Assembly: GCA_036387135.1 (NCBI GenBank) | Contig: DASVUH010000076.1 | Coordinates: 1-64,000 of the forward strand | DNA length: 64,000 bases | Direction: 5' to 3' | DNA from: JALZCH01 sp036387135 | GTDB taxonomy: Bacteria; Acidobacteriota; Blastocatellia; Pyrinomonadales; Pyrinomonadaceae | Part shown: positions 52,414 to 60,788 of the stretch, one piece after another | How the letters are laid out: the number at the start of each line of letters is the position of its first letter | How positions within the stretch are numbered: position 1 is the stretch's first letter | Translations under genes and position numbers: made by a program | The notes under the pieces: model-generated | The model's input: the letters and a program-made list of their open reading frames with translations, nothing else | What the model was told of the DNA's origin: nothing | The model's database searches: none

Positions 52414-53153
52414 TAAAACCTTCTGGTCCCACTGCCTCTCGGAGGTTCGACAATTCTGCTTTTTTCTGCTTCTTCGCAAAACGAATCAGGCAGCAATCCG
52501 CATTTATCCACAAAAGCTACAGCGGCGTTTGTTCCAATGACAAATAATCCAATCGCTAATGCGACCGAACCGTAAAGAGCGTATTTCTGAGCTTTTTCGC
52601 CGATAATGAGTCCCCAATCAACCGCAAACAAAAAGAATCCGTAAGCCAAATGCCAGGCGGTAGCAGCAATGCCAAGGATATAGAAAATGAAAATGACTGT
52701 GCTTTGAAATTCGCTTGCGACGATGTCATAAGCTCGGTCGGCATTTCCCGCTACCGGATTTCCGTAAGTTTCAAGCCCCGGAATTACGCCGAATCGCATA
52801 TTCAAAATATGAAAAAGGAGAAAGAAAAACAGAAAAACGCCGGTCGCGCGCTGAAAAAAATAAAACCAGTTGCGCGCGTAAGCATAGTTAAAAATATTGT
52901 TTCGGGCTTCGGCTGAAATAAAAATGCCGTAAATCGAGTGAAACGCGAGCGGCAGAAAAATGCCGAAAATTTCGACAAACAATAAATACGGAATGTGATG
53001 AATATCAGCAACGGCGTCGTTAAAAACCTTTTCGCCGCTCATCGCTTTTGAATTCGTAAACATATGCACGAAGAAAAACGCGCCGAGCGGCACAATGCCG
53101 GTTAATTGATGCAGTTTTCGCAGCAGAAAAGTCTTGCTTATCCTGATCGCCAT
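52413..53153 (-). CDS. sdhC: Succinate dehydrogenase cytochrome b subunit
   Basis: A 246-residue protein with five hydrophobic helices, the fused SdhC-type anchor with two hemes known from the SdhCAB class. Text includes RKLHQLTGIVPLGAFFFVHM, LAFHSIYGIFISAEAR, FFLLFHILNMRF and AATAWHLAYGFFLFAVDWG, which hold the likely heme histidines. It links the peripheral subunits to menaquinone. First in the operon; the intergenic region upstream is shared with the divergent LysR gene. Confidence 0.93.
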   Translation of the reverse strand: MAIRISKTFLLRKLHQLTGIVPLGAFFFVHMFTNSKAMSGEKVFNDAVADIHHIPYLLFVEIFGIFLPLAFHSIYGIFISAEARNNIFNYAYARNWFYFFQRATGVFLFFFLLFHILNMRFGVIPGLETYGNPVAGNADRAYDIVASEFQSTVIFIFYILGIAATAWHLAYGFFLFAVDWGLIIGEKAQKYALYGSVALAIGLFVIGTNAAVAFVDKCGLLPDSFCEEAEKSRIVEPPRGSGTRRF

Positions 53154-53368
53154 AAATTTTTCAGCCTCGGAAAGAGGAATATGATTTTATTTTTTCAACA
53201 AAAATTTCAGGCATTATATTTTTTCAAACCGGAAAACTCAAATATTTCCCGCATTTTGCCCACCGATAAAACCACATTACTTCCTATTTTTGCATCTTAC
53301 TAATGGTCGCTTATTAGGTAAAATGAATTATCTTGCATTAAGTTTTGAGAAATACTTATTATTTAAAT

Positions 53369-54283
53369 ATGCATATCGAAACACTGAAAATTTTCTGCGA
53401 TTTGGTTGAAACACAAAGTTTTTCGCTCGCCGCAGAGCGCAATTTCGTCACGCAATCGGCGGTCAGCCAGCAGGTTCGCAACCTGGAAGAAAAATTTAAA
53501 CGCCGACTTTTGGAGCGCGTGCGCGGACGCCGCGAATTAAAATTAACGCCGGGCGGCGATATTTTTTATCAGGAATGTAAAAACGTGCTCGTGGCTTACG
53601 ACCAATTGCAGGAAAATATGCGCGGAATTGCCGGAACGGTTTCCGGCACGGTTCGCGTCGCCACCGTTTACAGCGTCGGGCTGCACGAGCTGCCGGCAAA
53701 AGTCAGAGAATTTATGTCGAAATTTCCGGCGGCGAAAATTGATATGGAATACTCGCGGACGACGCGCGTGGTGCGCGATGTTTTAAACAGTACGGTCGAG
53801 CTGGGCGTCGTCGCCTATCCCGAACCGCGGCGCGGAATTTCCGTCGTGCCGATGCAGAATGACCGTTTGGTGCTGATCTGCCCTCCCGATCACGAATTTG
53901 CCGAGCGTGAGGAAATAAAAGCCGCAGAGCTAAACGGCTGCGATTTCGTCCATTTCGAGCGTGACATTCCGACGCGCAAAGCGACCGACAAAATATTTAA
54001 AAATTATGGCGTGAACGTTCACAAAGCCGTCGAATTTGACAATGTCGAAACGATCAAACGCGCGGTCGAAGTCGGTTTCGGTTTGGCGATTGTCCCGCGT
54101 CCGGCGGTTATTGACGAATTGCGAACCGGGCAGCTAGCGGTTGTCGCGCTCGCCGAACCGGAATGGACGCGCTCGGTCGGCGTAATTCACCGCAGCGACC
54201 GGCAATTGTCCGCAGCCGCTAAAAAATTCGTTAATTTGCTTGCAGCAAACGGTAACAATTCGGCTAATTCGCAAACCGGGTAA
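53369..54283 (+). CDS. LysR-family transcription regulator
   Basis: A 304-residue regulator from ATG at 53369 (MHIETLKIFCDLVETQSFSL). The N-terminal winged helix has SLAAERNFVTQSAVSQQVRN, followed by the linker helix and an effector-binding domain (about 90-295, VRVATVYSVGLHELP, LGVVAYPEPRRG, VEVGFGLAIVPRPAV). It resembles CbbR/CysB-like members. It is divergent from sdhC (215 bases between), so the sdh operon is a natural target. Confidence 0.92.
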   Translation: MHIETLKIFCDLVETQSFSLAAERNFVTQSAVSQQVRNLEEKFKRRLLERVRGRRELKLTPGGDIFYQECKNVLVAYDQLQENMRGIAGTVSGTVRVATVYSVGLHELPAKVREFMSKFPAAKIDMEYSRTTRVVRDVLNSTVELGVVAYPEPRRGISVVPMQNDRLVLICPPDHEFAEREEIKAAELNGCDFVHFERDIPTRKATDKIFKNYGVNVHKAVEFDNVETIKRAVEVGFGLAIVPRPAVIDELRTGQLAVVALAEPEWTRSVGVIHRSDRQLSAAAKKFVNLLAANGNNSANSQTG

Positions 54284-54286
54284 AAA

Positions 54287-55519
54287 TCAATCAGTCCAAT
54301 CACCCGGTTTTTCACGAATGACGTGATAGCCTACCGATTCAAGATGCTGCTCGACTTCGCGCCCGTGCGCGCGGTCGCGCACTTCCAAAAGCATTTCGAT
54401 TCCGACTTGTCCGAGCGGCGCGAGCCACATTGCGCGGCGGTGAAAAATATCAATTACGTTTGCGCCGGTGCGGGCGACTTCAGCCGTCAAAGGCGCGAGA
54501 CCGCCGGGACGGTCGAGCACCAGCAATTTGAGAAAGAGATAACGACCTTCGCGCACCATTACTTGCCGGAGAACGCGGGCGAGAAGGTTTGCGTCAATGT
54601 TTCCGCCGCACAACACGGCGCAAACGTTATCTTTCTTTTCGATTTTAATTTTTCCCGCCAGCAGCGCCGCCACGCCCGCCGCGCCCGCGCCTTCGACGAC
54701 GAGCTTGACGTTTTGAACGCAATGTGCGATTCCGTCGGCGATTTCGTCTTCGCTGACGGTCACGATTTCGTCAACAAATTCTTGTACCAGCGGCAGCGTT
54801 ACCGCGCCGGGGCGTTTGATGGCAATGCCGTCGGCAATCGTCATCGCGGAAGGCGCCACGCGCAGCTCTCCGGCTTCGAGCGATTCTTTCATCGGCGCGC
54901 ACGTCTCGGCTTGAACGCCGATAATTCGAACCTTCGGCAACAGATTTTTCGCCGCAATCGCAATCCCGGAAATAATTCCGCCGCCGCCGATTGGGACGAC
55001 GATGACGTTCGTTTCCGGTTTATCGTCAACGATTTCCATTCCGATTGTTCCCTGCCCGGCGACAATTAATTCGTCGTCAAAAGCATGAACCAGAGTGTAG
55101 CCTTTGGTTTCAATAAGATGTTGAACGTGGGCGGCGGCTTCCTCAAACGTCACGCCTTGCAGAATAACTTCCGCGCCGAAACCGCGCGTGGCGGTTATTT
55201 TAGTCAAAGGCGCAAATTCCGGCATTACGATGACGGCTTTGGTTCCGTTCAATTTGGCGGCGAGCGCAACTCCCTGCGCGTGATTTCCCGCCGACGGCGC
55301 AACGACTCCGCGCTTTTTCTCTTCTTTCGTCAGACGCGAGATTTTGTTATACGCGCCGCGCACTTTGAAAGAACCGCCGCGTTGAAGACATTCGGCTTTC
55401 AAATAAACGTTTGCATCGAGCCTGGCGGAAAGTTTCGGGTCGCTGACAATCGGAATCGGAACGATAACATCCTGCAAAATCGTTCGAGCGGCTTGAATAT
55501 CGGAAAGTTTGACTGACAT
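54287..55519 (-). CDS. ilvA: Threonine ammonia-lyase (dehydratase)
   Basis: A 410-residue PLP enzyme that converts threonine to 2-oxobutanoate, the first step toward isoleucine. PLP-lysine in GGSFKVRGAYNK (about 52-58), glycine-rich phosphate loop SAGNHAQGVALAAKL, and VPIGGGGIISGIA. A C-terminal ACT-like domain (about 325-405, LFLKLLVLDRPGGLAPLTAE) gives allosteric control. Size and layout match the short IlvA/TdcB type with one ACT domain. Convergent with the LysR gene, 3 bases apart. Confidence 0.95.
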   Translation of the reverse strand: MSVKLSDIQAARTILQDVIVPIPIVSDPKLSARLDANVYLKAECLQRGGSFKVRGAYNKISRLTKEEKKRGVVAPSAGNHAQGVALAAKLNGTKAVIVMPEFAPLTKITATRGFGAEVILQGVTFEEAAAHVQHLIETKGYTLVHAFDDELIVAGQGTIGMEIVDDKPETNVIVVPIGGGGIISGIAIAAKNLLPKVRIIGVQAETCAPMKESLEAGELRVAPSAMTIADGIAIKRPGAVTLPLVQEFVDEIVTVSEDEIADGIAHCVQNVKLVVEGAGAAGVAALLAGKIKIEKKDNVCAVLCGGNIDANLLARVLRQVMVREGRYLFLKLLVLDRPGGLAPLTAEVARTGANVIDIFHRRAMWLAPLGQVGIEMLLEVRDRAHGREVEQHLESVGYHVIREKPGDWTD

Positions 55520-55590
55520 AAATGGGGATTATATCAGCTAGCGGAAAAGTTGACAGCAAGAATTAATCACCATTTTTCGACACAAAATAA

Positions 55591-55624
55591 AAAAGGCGAA
55601 TGCTTTTCGGCATTCACCTTTTTT
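55591..55624 (-). terminator. Terminator after the M48 protease gene
   Basis: AAAAGGcGAATGC and GCATTCaCCTTTT pair around a short loop with one mismatch, and T-runs are present on both strands. It lies between the M48 protease stop and the divergent ilvA start, so it ends the minus-strand protease mRNA. Confidence 0.75.
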
Positions 55625-55642
55625 ATTTTTATTCGAGCCTCG

Positions 55643-56854
55643 TTAATTGCTTGGCGAAGGCTGCGGAGTCGGTTCCGCGCGTTTCTTCAAAACCGGCGGT
55701 GCGTCGTTTTTCTTCTCTTCGGTCGTCGGCTCAGTTGTCGTCGGAGCAGGCGCGTTCGGGTCTTCCTGCGGACGTTTTTTCAACGTCGGGCGCGAATTTT
55801 CCGTTTCATCAATATCGCCCGCGATGCTCGCTTTGGCGTTTGAGAGCCGGAGCAAATATTTTTTGACCTTTTGAAATTCCGACGTGCTCATCACGTATTC
55901 CTCGCGTTCGGGAAAACGAGAGACAAGCGTGATTGTCGCGTCGCGGCGGTCGGGCGCTTGCGGGTGAGTCGAGAAGAGCTTTTGAATCGTGCCTGGTTTT
56001 TTCTTGTTTTTCGCGGCGAGCTTTTCAAACATAGTCGCCATTCCATTCGGGTCGTAACCTGCGGCGTAAAGATACTGCACCCCTAATTTGTCGGCTTCTT
56101 CTTCCGCACCGCGAGAGAATTTCAGCATCGTCAGCCCTCCGAGAATTCCACCGGCATTTTGCAGAATCGGGCTGATAATTCCGCCTCCGAATATAATTCC
56201 GGCGAGCATTCCATAATTCAGCAACGTCGCTTTTCCTTGGTTTTCCATCGCGTGACGCGCGGCTACGTGAGCAATTTCGTGCGCCATTACGCCAGCCAAT
56301 TCCGATTCGTTGTCGGCGGCGAGAATCAAGCCCCGATTAACGTAAAAGAAACCGCCCGGCAGTGCGAAAGCGTTTACATCGTCGCTGTCAACGACTTTGA
56401 TCGTAAAAGGAACTTTGGCATCCGAATGGTTAACGACGTTTTGCCCGACGCGGTTGACGTATTCGGTAATCATCGGATCGTCAACTAGCTTTAATTCTTT
56501 TTCGGCTTCGGCTGCGAGCTGTCGCCCGAAAGAGACTTCTTTTTCCATCGAACCGCCGAGCCAGCCGCCGAGACCTTTGTTGATATTGCGTTTGCCGATC
56601 ATAGTCGGGTCTTCGCTGGTCGCCAGCGCGCCCTTAGTGCTTGTCTGTGCGACTTGTTCGGCAGAAGGTTTGGAATTTTGCTGTTGTTTATTTTTATCGG
56701 ATTTCTTCTCTTTTTTATCTTTTGGCGTTTGTGCGGTTTGTGTTTGCTTTTGGGTTTCCTGTCCGAAAACCGCCGCCGGTGTCAGAGTGACGCCGCAAAA
56801 TAGAGCAAACAAAAGCACAGACGCGCCCGCGCCTCGTAGAAAACTGCTATGCAT
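55643..56854 (-). CDS. Secreted M48-family zinc metalloprotease
   Basis: A 403-residue protein with ATG at 56854 and GGAGG exactly 8 bases before it; a longer frame from 56959 is rejected. A signal peptide (GASVLLFALFCGVTLTPAAVF) leads to a Gln/Lys-rich linker. The catalytic motif is HEIAHVAARH (about residue 205) with the third-ligand Glu segment GAEEEADKLGVQYLYAAGY. The tail is Pro/Thr-rich and disordered. It probably handles misfolded envelope proteins as BepA and related enzymes do. Confidence 0.93.
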   Translation of the reverse strand: MHSSFLRGAGASVLLFALFCGVTLTPAAVFGQETQKQTQTAQTPKDKKEKKSDKNKQQQNSKPSAEQVAQTSTKGALATSEDPTMIGKRNINKGLGGWLGGSMEKEVSFGRQLAAEAEKELKLVDDPMITEYVNRVGQNVVNHSDAKVPFTIKVVDSDDVNAFALPGGFFYVNRGLILAADNESELAGVMAHEIAHVAARHAMENQGKATLLNYGMLAGIIFGGGIISPILQNAGGILGGLTMLKFSRGAEEEADKLGVQYLYAAGYDPNGMATMFEKLAAKNKKKPGTIQKLFSTHPQAPDRRDATITLVSRFPEREEYVMSTSEFQKVKKYLLRLSNAKASIAGDIDETENSRPTLKKRPQEDPNAPAPTTTEPTTEEKKNDAPPVLKKRAEPTPQPSPSN

Positions 56855-56964
56855 AACCGATGCCTCCAAATTTTTTCGATTCGACATTTTGTGAAAACAA
56901 TACGCTGTCTGAAAAGTGTTTTTAAGATGCCTTCGAGCCGTAAATTGGTTGCGCCGCAATAATT

Positions 56965-58263
56965 CTAAATCACGGTGTTGTCTCGAATCGTCGCGCCTTT
57001 CGGAATGATAATAATTCCGTCGCGGATGAAATAATTATCTCCGTCTGCGGTTTCCACTCTGTTTTGATTTACCAACCTCACGTTGTCGCCTATTCGAGCG
57101 TTTTTATCAACAATCGCGCGGCGAATAGTTGTGTTTGCGCCGACTCCCATATGCGGAGTTTTGGCGCGCAAATTGGCGCCCAGTTCTTCGATTGACTCGT
57201 AAAAATCCGAACCCATAATGATCGAATCTTCAATTCGAGTGCCGCGGTCAATCCGGCTGCGAAGCCCGATAATCGAATGCCGAATCGTTGCGCCCTGAAT
57301 AATACAGCCTTCGGTAATCATTGACTCGCTGACATCGCACGAATGCATTTTCGACGGCGGCAGATGACGCGAGCGCGTGTAAATCGGCGCGCCGGCGTCA
57401 AAGAAATTAAATTTCGGGAGCGGCGAGGTCATATCGAGACTCGCGTTGTAAAAAGCCTTGATTGTCCCGATGTCTTCCCAATAACCTTGAAACAAATATC
57501 CCTGCACATTGCAGCATTTAATCGCTTCGGGAATTATTTCGCCTCCGAAATCCATCCAGCTCGGATCGCGGTTGAGCAGATTGACAAGTTTTTCGTAATT
57601 GAAAACGTAAATTCCCATCGAAGCCAAAAACGGTCGCGCTGCGGCTTGTTTTTCATCGAGACCGAAAAACTTTCCGGTGTCAACGCGCATTTCTTCAAGC
57701 TGCTCGCCTTTCGGTTTTTCGGCAAATTCGATGATTCGCCCCTGCTCGTCGGTTTTCAGTAAGCCGAAACCTTCGGCTTGGTCAGGCGTGCAGGGAATCA
57801 CGGAAATCGTCACGTCCGCGCCGGTTTCGTAATGCCGTTTGAGAAATTTTTGATAATCCATCCGGTAAAGATGGTCGCCCGACAAAATGACAATCGTGTC
57901 CACGCGCCAATCCTGAATATGCGGAAGCATTTGCCGCACGGCGTCAGCCGTTCCCTGAAACCACGAAGGCGAATCGGGACGCTGTTCGGCGGCGAGAACT
58001 TCGACAAAGCCGGAAGAAAAATTTGAAAAACGATAAGTGCGCGAGATGTGCCGATTTAAAGACGCCGAATTGTACTGCGTCAAAACAAAAATCTGCGCGA
58101 TGTTCGAGTTGATGCAATTTGAAATCGGCACGTCAACGAGACGATATTTTCCGCCGAGCGGAACGGCGGGTTTTGAACGCGGATGCGTCAAAGGAAAAAG
58201 TCTCGACCCGGCACCGCCGCCTAAAATCACAGCCACTACGTTTTCGTTATCCAAGCTGGGCAT
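56965..58263 (-). CDS. glgC: Glucose-1-phosphate adenylyltransferase
   Basis: A 432-residue enzyme that makes ADP-glucose for glycogen synthesis. Nucleotide-binding LGGGAGSRLFPLTHPRSKPA at the N-terminus, VILSGDHLYRMDYQKF, the substrate segment VRAKPKGEQLEE-like FAEKPKGEQ and the C-terminal left-handed beta-helix repeats (SIIGLRSRIDRGTRIEDSII). Length and order agree with GlgC. Other glycogen genes are not adjacent. It shares the upstream region with the B12 operon on the other strand. Confidence 0.96.
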   Translation of the reverse strand: MPSLDNENVVAVILGGGAGSRLFPLTHPRSKPAVPLGGKYRLVDVPISNCINSNIAQIFVLTQYNSASLNRHISRTYRFSNFSSGFVEVLAAEQRPDSPSWFQGTADAVRQMLPHIQDWRVDTIVILSGDHLYRMDYQKFLKRHYETGADVTISVIPCTPDQAEGFGLLKTDEQGRIIEFAEKPKGEQLEEMRVDTGKFFGLDEKQAAARPFLASMGIYVFNYEKLVNLLNRDPSWMDFGGEIIPEAIKCCNVQGYLFQGYWEDIGTIKAFYNASLDMTSPLPKFNFFDAGAPIYTRSRHLPPSKMHSCDVSESMITEGCIIQGATIRHSIIGLRSRIDRGTRIEDSIIMGSDFYESIEELGANLRAKTPHMGVGANTTIRRAIVDKNARIGDNVRLVNQNRVETADGDNYFIRDGIIIIPKGATIRDNTVI

Positions 58264-58439
58264 AATTTTATATTTTGTTTGAACATTCGCAGAATAACGA
58301 CAAAAGAATTATCTTTCAAGCGTTTTTTCCGAACAGCTTGCGCGGTTTTGACTTTTCCATAACGACAATGTTACTTTGCTCGTCAAACGGCGGAATATTC
58401 TGAACTTGTCTAAATTTCCGCTCGGAAGCTCTTTGGCAA

Positions 58440-58630
58440 AAGAAGACATTTGGATGCGCGCTTCGAACAGATGCGCGCTGGAAGCAGGGGAAGCCGGGTG
58501 AAAATCCCGCACGGTCGCGCCACAGTAAGCCAAACGATGAATTAGGAATGATGAACGATGAATTAAAAACAGTTCATCGTTCATCATTCCTAATTCATCG
58601 TTTCAGAGTCTGGAAACCTGCCCGAATGTT
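58440..58630 (+). ncRNA. Cobalamin riboswitch
   Basis: The conserved core is clear: GGGGAAGCCGGGTGAAAATC, then CCGCACGGTCGCGCCACAGT (58487-58526), the classical B12 box. After a variable arm the 3' element AGTCTGGAAACCTGCC (58606-58622) closes the aptamer. A GC-rich hairpin (GCGCGC pairs, about 58454-58480) precedes the core. All downstream genes encode B12 uptake, so binding of adenosyl- or methylcobalamin should shut the operon. The variable arm contains a long perfect hairpin, given as a separate entry. Confidence 0.93.
58532..58603 (+). repeat. Perfect 31-bp hairpin inside the cobalamin riboswitch
   Basis: Positions 58532-58562 and 58573-58603 are perfect reverse complements (core ATGAATTAGGAATGATGAAC) around a 10-base loop. 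The element lies between the two conserved halves of the riboswitch, where variable peripheral arms normally sit. Its AT-rich, ATGAA-repetitive sequence looks like an inserted intergenic hairpin element. Confidence 0.88.
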
Positions 58631-58722
58631 TTTGCCGAATCACAGCGTCTCGCGTCAAGACGTTCGGGCAATCAAGTTGGCGGGCAGTTTTTTAGTCCTT
58701 GTTTTTCTCCTTCAAGGCTGCT

Positions 58723-58789
58723 GAAAAAGCCTCGATTTTGTTTGCTTTCACGCTTGGCGAGTGAAAGCAAACAAAATCGAGGCTTTTTC
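58723..58789 (+). terminator. 29-bp perfect hairpin, probable riboswitch expression platform
   Basis: The stem pairs 58723-58751 with 58761-58789 without mismatch over a 9-base loop (arm core CCTCGATTTTGTTTGCTTTC); its 3' arm ends in GGCTTTTTC. The GAGG at 58779-58782 lies in that arm and is the only ribosome-site candidate before TTG at 58794. The hairpin could end transcription or hide the ribosome site. Earlier, CTGCCCG (58618-58624) can pair with CGGGCAG (58681-58687), which is followed by six T: a second possible terminator stem. Confidence 0.75.
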
Positions 58790-58793
58790 AATT

Positions 58794-59696
58794 TTGCGAA
58801 CAAAAATCTTTTTAATCATTCTCGTTTTATTCGCTGCGGCTTGCGGCAGCGAATCAGCGCACACAGTTTCGACACAAACAACGCGCGAAGCGATTGACGA
58901 TTTGGGCAGAAAAATCACAGTCCCGGCAAAAATCGAGCGCGTCGTCTCGCTCGCGCCGAGTTTGACCGAAAACGTTTTCGCCGTCGGCGCTGGCGAAAAG
59001 CTGGTCGGCGTGACGAGCTATTGCGATTATCCGGCGGAAGCGCAAAAAATCGCGAAAATCGGCGACACAATCAATCCGAATCTCGAAACAATCATCGCGC
59101 AAAAACCGCAGCTCGTTCTCGTGACGACCGCCTCGCAAATCGAATCCTTTTTCGGAAGAATGGAAGATCGCGGCATCGCGGTTTTCGTGACCAACCCGAA
59201 AAGTCTGGAAGACGTTTTGCGAAATTTGCGTCAAATCGGCGATTTGCTGGGAACAACCGAAAAATCCGAACAGCTTGTCCGCAATTTACAAAACAGAATT
59301 TCAGACATCGAAAATCGGGTAAAAAACGAAAAATCGCTGCGTGTTTTTGTTCAGATTTCGCCCGAACCGTTCACAATCGGGCGCGATTCGTTTGTGACGG
59401 ATTTGATCGCCCGCGCGGGCGGCGATTCCGTTACCAAAAATGTCGCCGAAAGCTATCCGCGAATCAGCAAAGAAACCGCGCTCGCCTCGCAGCCCGAAGC
59501 GATAATTTTGTCATCCGGCGATGCAATGAGCGAAGGAAACAGCCAGCCGTCTGAAATTTTCAAAGAATCTCCGGCAGTTAAAACCGGCAAAGTTTTCAAA
59601 ATCAACGGCGATTTGCTCGCGCGACCGGGAGCGCGGCTGGTTGATGGACTCGAAGAAATCGCGCGCGCGCTGCATCCGCAAGTTTTTGAAAAATAA
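58794..59696 (+). CDS. btuF: Vitamin B12 ABC transporter, substrate-binding lipoprotein
   Basis: A 300-residue periplasmic binding protein. I choose TTG at 58794, which gives RTKIFLIILVLFAAACGSE: a lipoprotein signal with lipobox cysteine. Earlier codons in the frame belong to the terminator hairpin. The fold is the FecB/BtuF type: VVSLAPSLTENVFAVGAGEK, YCDYPAEAQKIAKIG, LETIIAQKPQLVLVTT. It binds cobalamin in the periplasm and hands it to BtuCD. Under the cobalamin riboswitch; btuC starts 2 bases after its stop. Confidence 0.93.
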   Translation: MRTKIFLIILVLFAAACGSESAHTVSTQTTREAIDDLGRKITVPAKIERVVSLAPSLTENVFAVGAGEKLVGVTSYCDYPAEAQKIAKIGDTINPNLETIIAQKPQLVLVTTASQIESFFGRMEDRGIAVFVTNPKSLEDVLRNLRQIGDLLGTTEKSEQLVRNLQNRISDIENRVKNEKSLRVFVQISPEPFTIGRDSFVTDLIARAGGDSVTKNVAESYPRISKETALASQPEAIILSSGDAMSEGNSQPSEIFKESPAVKTGKVFKINGDLLARPGARLVDGLEEIARALHPQVFEK

Positions 59697-59698
59697 AA

Positions 59699-60682
59699 AT
59701 GCGCCGTGCTTCTTTGACAATTTTGCTGCTCGCCGCCGCGCTCGTCGCAGCCATTTTCGCGGCTGTGCTGCTGGGCAGCGAGCGTCTGCCGTTTTACGAA
59801 ACAATTTGCAATCTGCTCGGCGGAAACTGCGAATTGACCGCCGAGCAAATCGCGATTTTATTTGAAATTCGACTGCCGCGCGTCTTGCTCGGCGCGTGCG
59901 TAGGCGCGGCTTTGGCGACCGCCGGCGCAAGCTATCAATCGCTGCTTAGAAATCCGCTTGCCGAACCGTATCTGTTGGGCGTTTCAAACGGCGCGGCTCT
60001 GGGAACAATGCTCGCGCTCGTGTTTTTAAACAACGTCTTTTTCGCGCGCCCATTTTTGGCTTTCGTCGGCGCGACTGTTGCAACGCTTGTCGTCTACAGC
60101 TTAGCGCGAAGCCGCGCCGGAATGAACACGGAAAGACTGGTTTTGGCGGGCGTTATCGTGACGACATTTCTCTCGTCGCTGATTGTTTTGATGACGAGCT
60201 TGTTGGACGCAGCGCGTCTGCGTTCTTACACATTCTGGCTGCTCGGCGATTTATCGAACGCGACGCGCGATTCGCTCTGGTTTGTGCTGGCGGCGGTTGC
60301 CGTCGGTTTGATTTTGCTGCTTTCGCAAGCGCGGGCGTTGAATTTACTGATGCTCGGCGAGCGCGACGCTTTTGATTTCGGAGTCGAAGTCGGGCGCGTG
60401 CGATTGATTGTTTTTTTGACCGCTTCCGCTCTCGTCGGCAGCTCGGTTGCGGCGAGCGGTTCGGTCGGCTATGTCGGTTTGGTCGTGCCGCATATCGTTC
60501 GTTTGTCAAGCGGCTCTGACAATCGCCTCGTCATTCCGGCTTCGGCTCTGGCGGGCGCGATTTTCGTCACGTTCGCCGATACAATCGCACGCACGGCAAT
60601 CGCGCCGCGCGAGCTTCCGGTCGGCGCAATTACGGCTCTCATCGGCGCACCGTTGTTCATTTTTTTGTTGAGGAGGAATTAA
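59699..60682 (+). CDS. btuC: Vitamin B12 ABC transporter permease
   Basis: A 327-residue FecCD-type permease with about ten helices: LPRVLLGACVGAALATAGAS, NPLAEPYLLGVSNGAALG (the coupling-loop signature), and the C-terminal GSVGYVGLVVPHIVRL. It is the membrane channel for cobalamin. ATG overlaps nothing but lies 2 bases after btuF, so the two are coupled. A long inverted repeat separates it from the ATPase gene. Confidence 0.94.
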   Translation: MRRASLTILLLAAALVAAIFAAVLLGSERLPFYETICNLLGGNCELTAEQIAILFEIRLPRVLLGACVGAALATAGASYQSLLRNPLAEPYLLGVSNGAALGTMLALVFLNNVFFARPFLAFVGATVATLVVYSLARSRAGMNTERLVLAGVIVTTFLSSLIVLMTSLLDAARLRSYTFWLLGDLSNATRDSLWFVLAAVAVGLILLLSQARALNLLMLGERDAFDFGVEVGRVRLIVFLTASALVGSSVAASGSVGYVGLVVPHIVRLSSGSDNRLVIPASALAGAIFVTFADTIARTAIAPRELPVGAITALIGAPLFIFLLRRN

Positions 60683-60783
60683 CCGCTGAGGCGCGGAGAC
60701 GCAGAGTTAAGAAAAGAATTTTGAGAGTTATTTCTCCTTGCTTTTATTTTGTTTTCTCGGCGTCTCCGCCTCTCGGCGGTTAA
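60679..60783. repeat. Inverted repeat of the 'aaccgctgaggcgcggagacgc' type
   Basis: The arms 60679-60702 and 60760-60783 are complementary at 21 of 24 positions (core CGGAGACGC / GCGTCTCCG). The element overlaps the last codon and stop of btuC and sits in the middle of the operon. The 'aaccgcagaggcgcagagacgc' type of sequence is dispersed in many environmental bacteria. It may stabilise the upstream mRNA or reduce expression of btuD. Confidence 0.75.
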
Positions 60784-60788
60784 AACCA

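Noticed and set aside
56855..56959. N-terminal extension of the M48 protease
   Set aside because: GGAGG lies 8 bases before ATG at 56854 and the signal peptide begins there.
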